Below are positions 44,334-53,791 of a DNA stretch of 64,000 nucleotides, piece by piece; position 1 is the stretch's first letter, and the number at the start of each line of letters is the position of its first letter. The DNA is from Helicobacter sp. 11S02596-1 (GTDB lineage: Bacteria > Campylobacterota > Campylobacteria > Campylobacterales > Helicobacteraceae), in contig NZ_MLAM01000008.1 of NCBI RefSeq assembly GCF_002272825.1, forward strand, positions 1 to 64,000, written 5' to 3'. The translations under genes and the position numbers were made by a program. A model generated the notes under the pieces. That model made no database searches. It was not told the origin of the DNA and saw only the letters and a program-made list of their open reading frames with translations.

Positions 44334-45713
44334 TTAAATAATCTTACCGGGGCGTTGCCACACCCCCGTCCTAAAGACAAGCCAAAATATCAACGCACGG
44401 ATATACGTTTCTAAAAAAATCATCACAAAAATCCACTCCACCCCAAAGCCCAGCCGTAGCAATACCCACATCGGAAAAATCCGAAATACCCAGATACTCC
44501 CAGCATTTATCCACAAAGAAATCTTGGTAATCCCCGCACCCCGCAACGCCCCATCAAGCACAAAAACCCAGATCAAAGGGATTTGAGAAAGCCCCACAGC
44601 CAACAAATACAGCTTTGAAACATAAAGCACCTCTTCTTTTGAGGTAAAAATCGATGAAAAATCCAGGGCAAACCCCGCCATCACCAAGCCCAAAACGCCC
44701 ATTAGCACGGAAGCAATCTTTAAAATCGTTTTGATAAAATCCCCCGCCAAATCGATCCGATTTGCCCCCAGACTTTGCCCCATCAGTGCCATCGCTGCGA
44801 CCATAAAACCAAAACCGGGCATAAAAGAAAATGCCTCAATCCGTGTGCCGATTTGCGAACCTGCCAACACGCTATCACCATATTCAGACAAAAATTTCGT
44901 TGTCAGCACCAAAGAAAATAATGTCAAAAGCCTCTCAAGCCCCGCAGGGATACCGATCTTGAGGGCATTTTTGAAAAACAAATAATGAAATTTGAGGCGA
45001 AAACGCAAATACCGACTTTTTGAAAGCATTAACACCAGCAAAATCACAAGCTCCAAATAAGCCGTGATATTGTTGGCATAGCCCGCACCGATAATCTCAA
45101 GTCTTGGGAAACCAAACTCCCCAAATATCAGGGCATAATTCAAGCCAATGCAAAACGTTGTCGTAAAAAGACGCATTACAAAAGGGGTGAGTGTATCGCC
45201 AATCCCGGCGAGTGCAGAAATCATAATGTTTTTTAAAAACATCGCTGGGATCGCATAAATCACGACACACAAATAGGTCTCTGCCAGCCTTCTGGCGTCT
45301 TTTCCCATATCGATCCAATCCAAAAAAGCCCCATAGCCCAAAAATGCGATCCCTATCACAGGGATACACACAAAAAACGCCCCGATGAGAATCGTAGAAA
45401 ACACCAAATTCGCATTTTCCCTATCCTTTGCCCCAAAAAATCTCGAAACTTGGGCGTTTGTCCCGATATAAAAAATCGCATTGATCGTATAAAACAGCAT
45501 AAAAAAATTCATCGACACGCCGACTGCTACGATATGGCTATCAGAAAGCCTCCCCATAAAAAACATCGAAATCGCAATGACAAAAATATCCAAAAACGAA
45601 TTTGCCCCCGATGGCAGGGCGATATTAAAGATTTTCCGCAATTTTTGAAAAAATGTCAAATCGCTTATTTTCGGCTCTTCCATTGCGGTTTCTTTCATTT
45701 TGGCGTCTTTCAT
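44334..45713 (-). CDS. MATE-family multidrug/sodium exporter
   Basis: 459 residues from the ATG that overlaps the methyltransferase stop (ATGA, 45713-45710). Twelve membrane helices occur in two homologous halves. Family segments include NIALPSGANSFLDIFVIAIS, GTNAQVSRFFGAKDRENA and GIPAGLERLLTLFSLVL. Such NorM/DinF-type proteins export cationic compounds in exchange for Na+ or H+; the substrate is unknown. The N-terminal 20 residues contain Met/Lys/Glu-rich repeats. Confidence 0.9.
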   Translation of the reverse strand: MKDAKMKETAMEEPKISDLTFFQKLRKIFNIALPSGANSFLDIFVIAISMFFMGRLSDSHIVAVGVSMNFFMLFYTINAIFYIGTNAQVSRFFGAKDRENANLVFSTILIGAFFVCIPVIGIAFLGYGAFLDWIDMGKDARRLAETYLCVVIYAIPAMFLKNIMISALAGIGDTLTPFVMRLFTTTFCIGLNYALIFGEFGFPRLEIIGAGYANNITAYLELVILLVLMLSKSRYLRFRLKFHYLFFKNALKIGIPAGLERLLTLFSLVLTTKFLSEYGDSVLAGSQIGTRIEAFSFMPGFGFMVAAMALMGQSLGANRIDLAGDFIKTILKIASVLMGVLGLVMAGFALDFSSIFTSKEEVLYVSKLYLLAVGLSQIPLIWVFVLDGALRGAGITKISLWINAGSIWVFRIFPMWVLLRLGFGVEWIFVMIFLETYIRALIFWLVFRTGVWQRPGKII

Positions 45714-46258
45714 TGTGGTTTTTTTGCCCCAAATGTGATGACTTTTACCTCTTTTTCGAGCCGATAAGCGGTCCGCTCTTCTTTGCAAAAAATCTCAAAA
45801 TCACCAAACTCCCTTTCAAGCTCACCAGGTTGCAAAATCTTATCCGCACCCATATCGATAGGAAAAGCCTCATCAGCGATGAATGTCTCCATCAAAAACA
45901 CACCCCCTCTCTTCAAGCCCGCCTTGATACCGCCAAAAAGCCTGCGATTGAGAAAATAAAAATCCAAAATCACCTCATAGGCACAGGGCTTTATCGCATA
46001 ATCATCTAAATCCACGCATATTGGGATCACACCTGCGACACCCGCAAGCGAGGCAAGCCCCACCGATGAAATATCTACACACTCACAAACAAAGCCTTTT
46101 TGGGCTAAAAATAGGGCATTTCTCCCATTCCCACAAGCGATGTCTAGCACCCTACCTTGGGGCAAACTATCGCTAAAACGGACCAAAAAATCGCTCGGGG
46201 TCTGGGGCATAAAACCTCCAGAATGTCGCTCATCCCATTTGAGCGCGTCTTCTTTCAT
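45710..46258 (-). CDS. Class I SAM-dependent methyltransferase (TehB-like)
   Basis: A 182-residue protein, with SAM motif I LDIACGNGRNALFLAQKG (about 39-56), CVDISSVGLASL, and ICVDLDDYAI. The start (WDERHSGGFMPQTPSDFLV) matches the TehB/tellurite-resistance-type family, which methylates small or metalloid compounds. It is translationally coupled to the MATE exporter, so the exporter might remove a methylated product; this is inference. Confidence 0.8.
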   Translation of the reverse strand: MKEDALKWDERHSGGFMPQTPSDFLVRFSDSLPQGRVLDIACGNGRNALFLAQKGFVCECVDISSVGLASLAGVAGVIPICVDLDDYAIKPCAYEVILDFYFLNRRLFGGIKAGLKRGGVFLMETFIADEAFPIDMGADKILQPGELEREFGDFEIFCKEERTAYRLEKEVKVITFGAKKPQ

Positions 46259-46350
46259 TGTTCTTCTCCGATATTTTGCAAAATCATATCCAAATCCGAT
46301 TGAATCTCATCTTGACAAAACCAAATCCCAAAGCTAAAAAATCGTTTTTG

Positions 46351-47382
46351 TTATCGGAAAATTTTATATTTTAGCCATTTGAGACAGCCATAAATCGGGG
46401 CAATCACACCCATAGGCACGTGCAAAAAGAGCCAAAACCAAATCGCAAACACGGGCGGGATAGCAAAATCCTGCCTGATCGCTTCGACCACGCTAGCCAC
46501 ACGGGCGTGGATATGGCATTCTGGGATATGTGCTTTTTTACCCACATAGATAGCTAGCAGGATATAACGGGTGTATTTTTTCAACACAGGCACAATGAGT
46601 TGCGGGCAAAATGCTGGCGTTTTGGCAAAGTCCCTAAAAAATGCCTGCATATCACAGACACGATCGAGCGGGATAGTAAAATCTTTGAGATGACTGGAAG
46701 CCTCAGGATTGCTTTGGCGATAAAAATAATAGGGCGTTTTGATAGTGCCGATCCTTTCAGCCAAACAAAGCGTTTGGAGTGCAAATGGATTATCCACCCA
46801 GCCTGCCCCCTTTGCCTCTACAAATGCGATTTTGTGGCGGAGCAAAAACGCCCGTTTATACACACCCGCCCAAATGCTGGGGTGAAAAAACAGCAACGCC
46901 GGGCAATCCTTTATCGTAAAAACATCGTTTTGCGGGGCGATTTTTTGTGTCCGCTGTGTCCATTGTGCGATTTTACACTGCGCTTGCTGGGAATCATCGC
47001 CATCAAAATACTCATAATACCCGCATTTGAGCACGTCCAAATCCTTTGATTTTGCCACCGACAAAAGCGTCGCATACATCATCGGATCAATAAAATCATC
47101 CGGCTCTACAATCGCAATATATTCCCCCCTTGCCCGCCTCATAGCGAGATTACAGCTATGCCCATAGCCACCATTGGGCTTATTGATGACCTCTATCCGC
47201 CCATCACGCAAGCTGTGAGCCTGCAAAATCTCCAAAGACCCATCGGTAGAGCCATCATTCACACAGAGGATTTCCATATTTTCCACGCTAACGGCTAGCA
47301 CGGAATTTAGGCATTGTGCCAAATATTTTTCGACATTATAAACAGGGATAATCACGCTAAGGGTTTTATTGGGAGTTTTCAT
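46351..47382 (-). CDS. Glycosyltransferase family 2 protein
   Basis: A 343-residue GT-A enzyme. SVIIPVYNVEKYLAQCLNSVL, CVNDGSTDGS and a metal-binding motif in VEPDDFIDP are present. The C-terminal 40 residues include a hydrophobic, tryptophan-rich stretch (FAIWFWLFLHVPMGV) that may anchor it to the membrane. It is the last gene of the surface-polysaccharide cluster. The sugar donor cannot be inferred. It lies 9 nt after the next glycosyltransferase gene. Confidence 0.88.
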   Translation of the reverse strand: MKTPNKTLSVIIPVYNVEKYLAQCLNSVLAVSVENMEILCVNDGSTDGSLEILQAHSLRDGRIEVINKPNGGYGHSCNLAMRRARGEYIAIVEPDDFIDPMMYATLLSVAKSKDLDVLKCGYYEYFDGDDSQQAQCKIAQWTQRTQKIAPQNDVFTIKDCPALLFFHPSIWAGVYKRAFLLRHKIAFVEAKGAGWVDNPFALQTLCLAERIGTIKTPYYFYRQSNPEASSHLKDFTIPLDRVCDMQAFFRDFAKTPAFCPQLIVPVLKKYTRYILLAIYVGKKAHIPECHIHARVASVVEAIRQDFAIPPVFAIWFWLFLHVPMGVIAPIYGCLKWLKYKIFR

Positions 47383-47391
47383 TTGGGGGCT

Positions 47392-48291
47392 TTATTTGAT
47401 AGCGAGATGGATGATTTTTTGGGCGATTTGCTTGGCTAACAATCGGCGTTTCGAGCCAATAGGGAACAACAGCTTGATAAATAGATTTTTCACTCCCATT
47501 TTGAGCCGAAATTTTAAGCTTTTTTGTTCCTGTAGATAGTCGTTTATCATCTTACGGCGTTTTTGCATTGCGAGTTTTTGGGTAAAAAAATACGAATCCT
47601 TTTCCCACCACGAATTCCCATAATGGTGAGCCAAAACCGAACGATCGGTCAGATCTTCTAAAATCGGGGTTTTCCCACAGGTGATAGGGGAAAAATAATC
47701 TTTCGGGTAGATCTTCACCCCCGCGCTCACGATGGGTTCGCTCATCCCATACACATAGCCTTTGGAATCGACAAAACTGCCATTATCCAGAAAATACAAC
47801 GCCGTGATCTTGGGACCGATGAGGAGTTCCTTGCGAGCCAGATAAAGCTTGCCTAGATTCTCATAAATCCCACACATAAACGCACAAAACTTCGAGCCTT
47901 TTTTTGCCCCCATACTATGGCTGGTATAACCGCCTTTTTCGTTGTATTCTGTCCCGATAAAGGCATCATATTCGCTCGTTGCCTCTAGCTCTTCGACGAG
48001 TTTATCAAGCTTCTTGCCATCGATGATTTCAATATCGCCATCAAGATACACCCCGCCATAAACTTTCAGCACCCACCAGCGAAAATAATCACTCAAAAAC
48101 ACCCCATCACCTAGCTGGGTCATCGCCTGCACGTAGGGATTGAGGTCTAGGGGGAGATTGGTCGCATCCCAGCATTGGAATGTATAGCCATAGTCGCTAA
48201 GCTTTTCTTGCCAGTTTTGGAAATACTCTTGGTAGATGTCCTCTTCCCCGCCAAAGCCAAAAAATATCCGATGGATAGTTTTTAATGACAT
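47392..48291 (-). CDS. Glycosyltransferase with DXD motif (GT32-like)
   Basis: 299 residues from ATG behind GGAGAAAAA ([15 protein letters not shown]), overlapping the upstream gene by 10 nt. The pattern [44 protein letters not shown] is typical of Och1/capsular-type glycosyltransferases that place hexoses, with DGD binding the metal-nucleotide sugar. It is cytoplasmic, with a basic C-terminus (KRRLLAKQIAQK). Confidence 0.87.
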   Translation of the reverse strand: MSLKTIHRIFFGFGGEEDIYQEYFQNWQEKLSDYGYTFQCWDATNLPLDLNPYVQAMTQLGDGVFLSDYFRWWVLKVYGGVYLDGDIEIIDGKKLDKLVEELEATSEYDAFIGTEYNEKGGYTSHSMGAKKGSKFCAFMCGIYENLGKLYLARKELLIGPKITALYFLDNGSFVDSKGYVYGMSEPIVSAGVKIYPKDYFSPITCGKTPILEDLTDRSVLAHHYGNSWWEKDSYFFTQKLAMQKRRKMINDYLQEQKSLKFRLKMGVKNLFIKLLFPIGSKRRLLAKQIAQKIIHLAIK

Positions 48292-49736
48292 TTTTTCTCC
48301 TGTTTGTGTTCGCATTTTTCGCTATTTTCGCTATTTTTTTCGCCCGATTTTTGTTCGCATTTTTCGCCCCGCTTCTCTTCGCATTCTTTTTGGCATTCTT
48401 TTTTGCCCGATTCTTCTTCCGATTTTTCCTCGCATTTTTTCCCTTGCCCTGCCCCCGCGACCGCTTGCATTTTTTCTATCATCTCTTGGGCGCATTTTTC
48501 CCAGCTAAATTGCTTGGCTTGCTCTCGCCCCCGCATAGACAATGCTTTGGCAAACTCGGGGTCAAAATAGATTTTGCCAAATGCCTCACGCAAGGCTATA
48601 TCATCGCTTGGAGAAACGAGCAACCCCCCATCGCCGACGACTTCAGGAAGCGATGTCGTGCTAGAAGCGATCAAGGGCGCCCCGCACGCCATCGCCTCCA
48701 AAGCCGGCAAACCAAACCCCTCATAGATAGAAAGATACACACTACAGAGGCTGTGCGCATAGAGATTTGCCAGATCCTCATCATCGACATAGCCTGCCTT
48801 GATGATTTTGTAGCGATAATCCCCCAAAGAAGCGATCTTGCGATCTAGCTTGCCGATAAACTCTTCCCAATGCCCCCCACCAAGCACGAAAACCACATCA
48901 TCGATGGCGTTTTCACGGATAAAATGGATAAAATTTTCCACCACAAACAAAAGATTTTTGCGAGGTTCTAGCGAACAGAGGCTAAAAATGTATTTTTTAT
49001 CTGGCGGGATATGGTATTTTTGGCGGATTCGCTGGTTTTTGGCATTATTGACATCGGGGAAAAAGCTTTTATTGGCTGCGAGGTAAGTAACCCAAAAATG
49101 GCTAGGGTTGATCTGGGGGGCGTGCTTCAAAAAATCATTTCTCGTGCAAATCGAATTGGCAAAATAATAATCCTCGCTATTAAGCGAATCAAAAAGCTCT
49201 CTAAACCATTGCTTTTTGTTCTGGGGAAAATACTCGCTTAATTCCAAAGGGATGGTGTCGTGGAGCAGTGTAAATTTGATGATATGAGGGTGGTTTTTAA
49301 TAATGTCAGGGATTTTATATCTTGGAGAAAAAAATATATAAGTTTCCTCTTTGTCCAAAACGATTTTATCAAAGGGGGCAAAAATTTTTTGCCCCAATAA
49401 AAGCAATGCGGTAAAAGACTTTGCCAAAAATTTTTCCAAAGCATTTTTGGGGGTGAAACCAAAACGCCAACAAAATCCCCAAGAAACCCATTGGCTAAGC
49501 TTGGAATACATACAAATATTGTCAATTTTTTTATAAACATCGCTAGATTGAAAATATTTTTTGACAGCGACATCACTCCTCATATCCACATAAAACAATA
49601 TTTCGATCTCATCGTGGCAGGAAGCATAGTGCAAAAATTCACCAAGCAAATTATACGTAGTCAGACAAATACCGACCCGACTTGAAGTTTTAGTAACCAT
49701 ATCGCTCAAAGTGCTAACATCAAAAATAATTTTCAT
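48282..49736 (-). CDS. Glycosyltransferase family 4 protein with Cys/Lys/Glu-rich tail
   Basis: A 484-residue GT-B enzyme. The donor-binding domain shows [19 protein letters not shown] and [21 protein letters not shown] followed by LPEVVGDGG. From about residue 428 the protein continues as a highly charged tail of about 57 residues made of KCEEK/KKECQK/EKCEQK-like units with seven cysteines, ending KKCH. The tail is encoded by a degenerate repeat and is not part of the fold. It may be a disordered extension or arise by repeat expansion. Confidence 0.87.
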   Translation of the reverse strand: MKIIFDVSTLSDMVTKTSSRVGICLTTYNLLGEFLHYASCHDEIEILFYVDMRSDVAVKKYFQSSDVYKKIDNICMYSKLSQWVSWGFCWRFGFTPKNALEKFLAKSFTALLLLGQKIFAPFDKIVLDKEETYIFFSPRYKIPDIIKNHPHIIKFTLLHDTIPLELSEYFPQNKKQWFRELFDSLNSEDYYFANSICTRNDFLKHAPQINPSHFWVTYLAANKSFFPDVNNAKNQRIRQKYHIPPDKKYIFSLCSLEPRKNLLFVVENFIHFIRENAIDDVVFVLGGGHWEEFIGKLDRKIASLGDYRYKIIKAGYVDDEDLANLYAHSLCSVYLSIYEGFGLPALEAMACGAPLIASSTTSLPEVVGDGGLLVSPSDDIALREAFGKIYFDPEFAKALSMRGREQAKQFSWEKCAQEMIEKMQAVAGAGQGKKCEEKSEEESGKKECQKECEEKRGEKCEQKSGEKNSENSEKCEHKQEKKCH

Positions 49737-50704
49737 CGTGTGGCTTTTATCAAATATTTAAAATAATTTTTTAATTTTTTAATAAATAATTCTTTAATCA
49801 GAATAATCCTACTGATAAAAATAATATGCCCCGATTTTTTCAAATTATCTTTGGCAAAAAGATGGGGATATTTGTCTTGATGGGCGATGACAAATCCAGG
49901 TAATAAGCCTTTTTTGGAGCAAAATGCCAAATCAAACCCTACCAGCTCATAGCCAAAGGGCTTTTTCTCACTCATCATTCGTTTTGCCTCTGTGCGGGCT
50001 TCAGGGATTTGCTCCCGCCATTCTTGATGGGAAAATGAATCAAGCTTTTGGATAACCTTTTGCTCACCCCCCATATAAGAAAAATGCCACCCACTAGGGA
50101 AAAAATGCCTTTGGTGCTTGCCCTCATAAAGCCTGATTTTTGTAGCGGTCGTGCCAATATTGACATCAGACTGAAAACAAACGCCATAATCAGACAAATC
50201 ACCCACATCATCAAGAATGGATAAAAAATCCTTATAAAAAAGCATTTTTGTCCCGTGTGTCCAGATATGGTATTTTGATAACGCATTGAGATAAAAATAA
50301 AATGCCAGCATATCCAAGGCTTTGATTCCGGGTTTGTGGCGGTGGTTTTGGATACTTTGCGGGCTTGGGATTTCATCGACATCAGAGATGAGAATCACAT
50401 CTTCCCCACACGCACCCTCCAGCCCCAAAGCCATCTGATTTCTTTGGTAATTTTCTCTCGCCCACCTTGTTTCTTCGGCATTTTTTTGGGGAAATTCAGG
50501 GAAAACCATCGGGATATAGATGATTTTAGGCAAAAACTTTTCAAATCTCGATTTGTTTTTTTCAAATACATAGTCCTTTGCCATCCCCGTAAAAGTCTCA
50601 TTGGCTTCGATGATGATAAATCTATCCACCACGCTATCAAGGATATGGAGACGGATTTCTAAAATATCTAATTCATCATAAAATGTAAAACAATCAAATA
50701 CCAT
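49733..50704 (-). CDS. Glycosyltransferase family 17 protein
   Basis: A 323-residue protein with the GT17 start VFDCFTFYDELDILEIRLHIL, the FIIIEANETFTG strand, the donor metal motif ILISDVDEIPSP (about 105-116) and PSGWHFSYMGG. Eukaryotic members add bisecting GlcNAc; bacterial ones occur in LPS and capsule loci. It overlaps the GT4 gene (4 nt) and the O-antigen ligase-like gene (11 nt), consistent with an operon. Confidence 0.88.
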   Translation of the reverse strand: MVFDCFTFYDELDILEIRLHILDSVVDRFIIIEANETFTGMAKDYVFEKNKSRFEKFLPKIIYIPMVFPEFPQKNAEETRWARENYQRNQMALGLEGACGEDVILISDVDEIPSPQSIQNHRHKPGIKALDMLAFYFYLNALSKYHIWTHGTKMLFYKDFLSILDDVGDLSDYGVCFQSDVNIGTTATKIRLYEGKHQRHFFPSGWHFSYMGGEQKVIQKLDSFSHQEWREQIPEARTEAKRMMSEKKPFGYELVGFDLAFCSKKGLLPGFVIAHQDKYPHLFAKDNLKKSGHIIFISRIILIKELFIKKLKNYFKYLIKATR

Positions 50705-52103
50705 TATCGCACCGCCGACAACTCACCCCCAAAGCAACACCACAGAGGATAAAGAAAAAATAATTAATATTTGACCAAGCGAATGTTGCATCAAAAAATA
50801 TATTCCAAACTACTCCAATCAAAAAAATAAAAAATCCGACCAAAAAAACTTTTGGAACCACTTCTGTTTGAACCTCAAAAATTTTGTGCCTGATGATAAG
50901 AAGCATTGATATAAAATTCATCAGTATAAAAATAAACCCCTCAATACCCAACTCAAAAATAAAAGACAAAACCATATTATGGGCGCTTGTATAATAAAGC
51001 AATGTGCGGGAACGATTCTGCATATAAGGGTGTTGGAGCGAATCAATAGGAAAGATATTTTTTAGATTCACATCGAAAGAAGCATTAAAAAACCCATTAG
51101 GGCGAAAAGGATTTTCCTTGATAGCCAGCCAAGCACTTTTCCAAAGGCTCAAGCGATTCAACGCACTCATCTCAAAGCTAAATCGCTCATCAAGTTTCTC
51201 CCCGCTAAAAGGCGAGCAAGAATAAACATAATCAATAAAACAATTTCTATCAAAGCGCCCCATCTCTGCAGGGGCATAGCTCCAGACAATGCCGATATGC
51301 TCGATTATTTTTTTGAAATTAAACCGCTCGCTAAAATCCGCACTTTTGACCACCAGCCCCACCCCAGCACCTACCATCAGGACAAATCCTAGCGTGATGA
51401 TTGGTTTTTTGTGTCGCACGGGCAAGAAAAACATCGCTACGATTGCCATCACGCCCACCGCCAAAATCGAGCTACGCGTGCCATTGGCAAACAACCCAAA
51501 AAGGCTCACACCCACAAGCAGGCAGGAAGCAAACCGCCATTTGCCTTTGAGGTAAATCACCATTGCCACAGAAAGGGCTAATGCGAGGAGCAAAAATATC
51601 GCATACGGGATAATTGCCCGCTCACCAAAGCCAGTCGCACGGGGATTGTGCGTGAGGAGAAAATCTACAATCGTAGCGATGGGATGAGAAAAAATCGCTA
51701 CGCCTAGCAAGACCAAAAACCATCGCAAGGCTTTAGGCGGGCAGGTCTTTGCCACGAGATAAAAGAACAATGCCAAGATTAATGGCAAAATCAAAAACTG
51801 CCCGATGGCTTTGAGCGTGGCTATGGAATCAAAAGCAAAATGCAACGAGATAAGCGCCATCGCAACCACGCCCAAAAAGCTAAATATCCAAAATCTAATC
51901 GGGTGCAGCTCCCTAAAAATCCGCCCGATTTTAAAGCCATTTTGATAAAGATAACCCAGATACAACAGCCCACCAATGGCTAAAATCGTATCTTTGATCA
52001 AGAAATGGGTATTTATCGAGATGGTAAAAAATGCCACAGCCAAAAAAATCACACTCCAAAGAGCGATGTTATCGGGGTTTTTTAGATAAGGGGTTGCCAT
52101 CAC
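50694..52103 (-). CDS. O-antigen ligase/polymerase (WaaL/Wzy) family membrane protein
   Basis: A 469-residue polytopic membrane protein with about 11-12 helices and a long periplasmic loop (about 250-360), the Wzy_C topology. A conserved-type segment NGTRSSILAVGVMAIVAMF precedes the loop. Ligase (attaching O-chain to lipid A-core) and polymerase functions cannot be separated by sequence. It overlaps the following GT17 and preceding GT2 genes by a few bases. Confidence 0.83.
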   Translation of the reverse strand: MMATPYLKNPDNIALWSVIFLAVAFFTISINTHFLIKDTILAIGGLLYLGYLYQNGFKIGRIFRELHPIRFWIFSFLGVVAMALISLHFAFDSIATLKAIGQFLILPLILALFFYLVAKTCPPKALRWFLVLLGVAIFSHPIATIVDFLLTHNPRATGFGERAIIPYAIFLLLALALSVAMVIYLKGKWRFASCLLVGVSLFGLFANGTRSSILAVGVMAIVAMFFLPVRHKKPIITLGFVLMVGAGVGLVVKSADFSERFNFKKIIEHIGIVWSYAPAEMGRFDRNCFIDYVYSCSPFSGEKLDERFSFEMSALNRLSLWKSAWLAIKENPFRPNGFFNASFDVNLKNIFPIDSLQHPYMQNRSRTLLYYTSAHNMVLSFIFELGIEGFIFILMNFISMLLIIRHKIFEVQTEVVPKVFLVGFFIFLIGVVWNIFFDATFAWSNINYFFFILCGVALGVSCRRCDNGI

Positions 52104-52870
52104 GCCACACCTTTGAAGTATTGGCGGCGTTTTTTTAGCCCATAAAACGCATAATGGGCAAAATAATACGCACTTTTTAGTAGGCTAAGTTTTTCGATCT
52201 CACGATAAACCTGCCATTGGCGTTTGGCGGATTTGATTTTATTGTGCGTATCGCTCCCACAGCGAATGCGGATAGAAGCTAGGAAGCAAGGAGGCTGGAA
52301 TGGGGGGGGGGCATAACTTTTTTGGTTTTTGAGGATTTTTAGCCAGATTTCATAATCGTGGCGGATCACACCACTGCTGACTTTGCCTAAGATTGCAGTA
52401 TCATAAACAGCCGTTGAATTGCCAATATCGCAGGTTTTTAGGGCGTCTTGATAGCTAATGATTGGTTTGGGGGAAAATGAGCCGATTTTTTTGCCCTGCG
52501 TGTCGATGACAAAATAGGGCGTATGGCAAAAGGCGATATTTCTAGAGAGCATAAAGGCAATCTGGATTTTTAGCTTGTCTTTTTCCCACGTATCATCGGA
52601 GTCCAAAAATGCGATATATCTGCCTTTTGATTGCTCCAAAGCGAGATTTCTGGCTTGGGATACGCCCTGATTGGTTTTTAGAAAAATAGGGATAATCCTA
52701 GAATCCTTTTTGGCGTATTTTTTGATGATAGCCACACTGCCATCGGTTGAAGCGTCATCAACGACTAAGCATTCAAAATCGCTAAAACTCTGCGAAATCA
52801 CCGATTCAAGTGCGTCGCCGATGAAGCTTTGGGTATTGTAACTAGGGATAATGATAGAAACCGATGGCAT
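52100..52870 (-). CDS. Phase-variable glycosyltransferase family 2 protein
   Basis: 256 residues from ATG 8 nt behind AGAGG (MPSVSIIIPSYNTQSFIGDAL); a GTG 18 nt earlier is also in frame. GT2 motifs VDDASTDGSVAII and FLDSDDTWEKDK are present. A run of ten C in the sense strand (52302-52311) encodes APPP about residue 190. With C10 the frame is complete, and loss or gain of one base would remove the last 60 or so residues. It is overlapped by the ligase/polymerase gene at the 3' end. Confidence 0.88.
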   Translation of the reverse strand: MPSVSIIIPSYNTQSFIGDALESVISQSFSDFECLVVDDASTDGSVAIIKKYAKKDSRIIPIFLKTNQGVSQARNLALEQSKGRYIAFLDSDDTWEKDKLKIQIAFMLSRNIAFCHTPYFVIDTQGKKIGSFSPKPIISYQDALKTCDIGNSTAVYDTAILGKVSSGVIRHDYEIWLKILKNQKSYAPPPFQPPCFLASIRIRCGSDTHNKIKSAKRQWQVYREIEKLSLLKSAYYFAHYAFYGLKKRRQYFKGVA

Positions 52871-52888
52871 TTTACAATCCTCTGGCAC

Positions 52889-53232
52889 GGAGCAAACGTG
52901 GCTTTAGGCTAGCTGATACGTTTGGAGGCACTAAAATTTTGTTGGTTTTTGCTGGGGGGGGGGGCAAATGTGATTTGTGGGTGCTTGAGTGGCATAGACT
53001 CCATCAAAAGCGCTCGGGGTTTCTCGGACAAAATCGCTACTTGCGATATTTGCGATACTTGATATTTTCGCATTGCTGGGTTGTGCACTAGTTTGTGTGC
53101 GATACATTATTATCAAAGCCTCATCTCCTATATTTTATTTTTGCAGATTCAAAGCGTGCATTGTAGTCAGATTTATCTTTAAATTACTTTATAGAGCGTA
53201 GATTCTTACTGCTGGGTTGAAAGAATGACAGA
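52889..53232. other. Gap with G11 tract and possible short phase-variable frame
   Basis: No recognised gene. A run of eleven G (52954-52964) lies here. On the minus strand a frame starting near 53116 (MIIMYRTQTSAQPSN...) crosses it as C11 and stops at 52931. With C12 or C9 it would instead run to a TAA at 52874-52872, one base before the glycosyltransferase ATG. The peptide matches nothing I know, so the frame may be a leader, a degraded gene or chance. Confidence 0.5.
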
Positions 53233-53544
53233 TTAAACACTTCTTATCACAAGGGCAATCGTGGCAAAGAAGCTGATTAATCCAAATACGGCGGCACAAA
53301 TAGCTAAAATTTCCATTACAGCTCTCCTATCTCTTTGATTATTTTTAATATCTTCTTTTGTAGCATAAAAACGCTTAATCCAAGCACTACAATCGTTAAA
53401 GCACTTAAACCTAGTATCCAAAGCATTGCTTTCAGTAATTCGAGTAAAAATAAAGGCAATTAAGGTCAATAACGAAGTAAGAGCAAAGTTTCTATAAGTC
53501 TTTAATTCTTCGAGCTTTGCTTTTTTCTCATCTAGCTTTGGCAT
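53233..53544 (-). CDS. Small two-helix membrane protein
   Basis: A 103-residue protein with a charged N-terminus (PKLDEKKAKLEELKTYRNF), a first membrane helix (about 23-38), a polar loop with two cysteines (FKCFNDCSAW), and a second helix (about 78-100). No family is named with confidence; similar short paired membrane proteins occur in other Campylobacterota by my recollection. It follows a 30-residue membrane peptide gene and shares a trailing sequence (ATTCTTTCAACC on the minus strand) with it. Confidence 0.7.
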   Translation of the reverse strand: MPKLDEKKAKLEELKTYRNFALTSLLTLIAFIFTRITESNALDTRFKCFNDCSAWIKRFYATKEDIKNNQRDRRAVMEILAICAAVFGLISFFATIALVIRSV

Positions 53545-53583
53545 TGTTTATCCTTGAATAGGCTTGGTTGAAAGAATGAAAAA

Positions 53584-53676
53584 TTAATCATTATTTTCTA
53601 ACGTTGCAGTATAGGCACTATAAGCAATCACACAAAATCCTAGAGTAATTAATCCAAAAACAAAATATTCCATCAT
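53584..53676 (-). CDS. 30-residue membrane peptide
   Basis: Two adjacent ATGs (53676 and 53673) lie behind AAGGA; the second has the better spacing. The peptide is one hydrophobic helix (EYFVFGLITLGFCVIAYSAY) with an acidic C-terminus (LENND). A TATAAT promoter lies about 64 nt upstream, and the next gene is a two-helix membrane protein 40 nt downstream. Promoter, SD and amphipathic composition support translation. The function is unknown. Confidence 0.6.
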   Translation of the reverse strand: MMEYFVFGLITLGFCVIAYSAYTATLENND

Positions 53677-53739
53677 TAATCCTTTTTTATTTCGTAGATT
53701 TGTTTGATGATTTTTCTAATTCTCTTGTTGATGAGGAAG

Positions 53740-53745
53740 ATTATA
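53740..53745 (-). promoter_or_regulatory. -10 of the small membrane protein pair
   Basis: TATAAT on the minus strand between glf and the 30-residue gene, with CGT directly before it. It implies the two small genes are a separate unit from glf. Confidence 0.5.
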
Positions 53746-53791
53746 ACGATACTATAGCGAAAGTTTTGTAACATCGCTAAATAGAATGATT

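Noticed and set aside
48285-48848. 187-codon plus-strand frame rich in Phe/Ala/Leu, membrane-like
   Set aside because: It is the antisense image of the Lys/Glu/Cys-rich tail and body of the GT4 glycosyltransferase.
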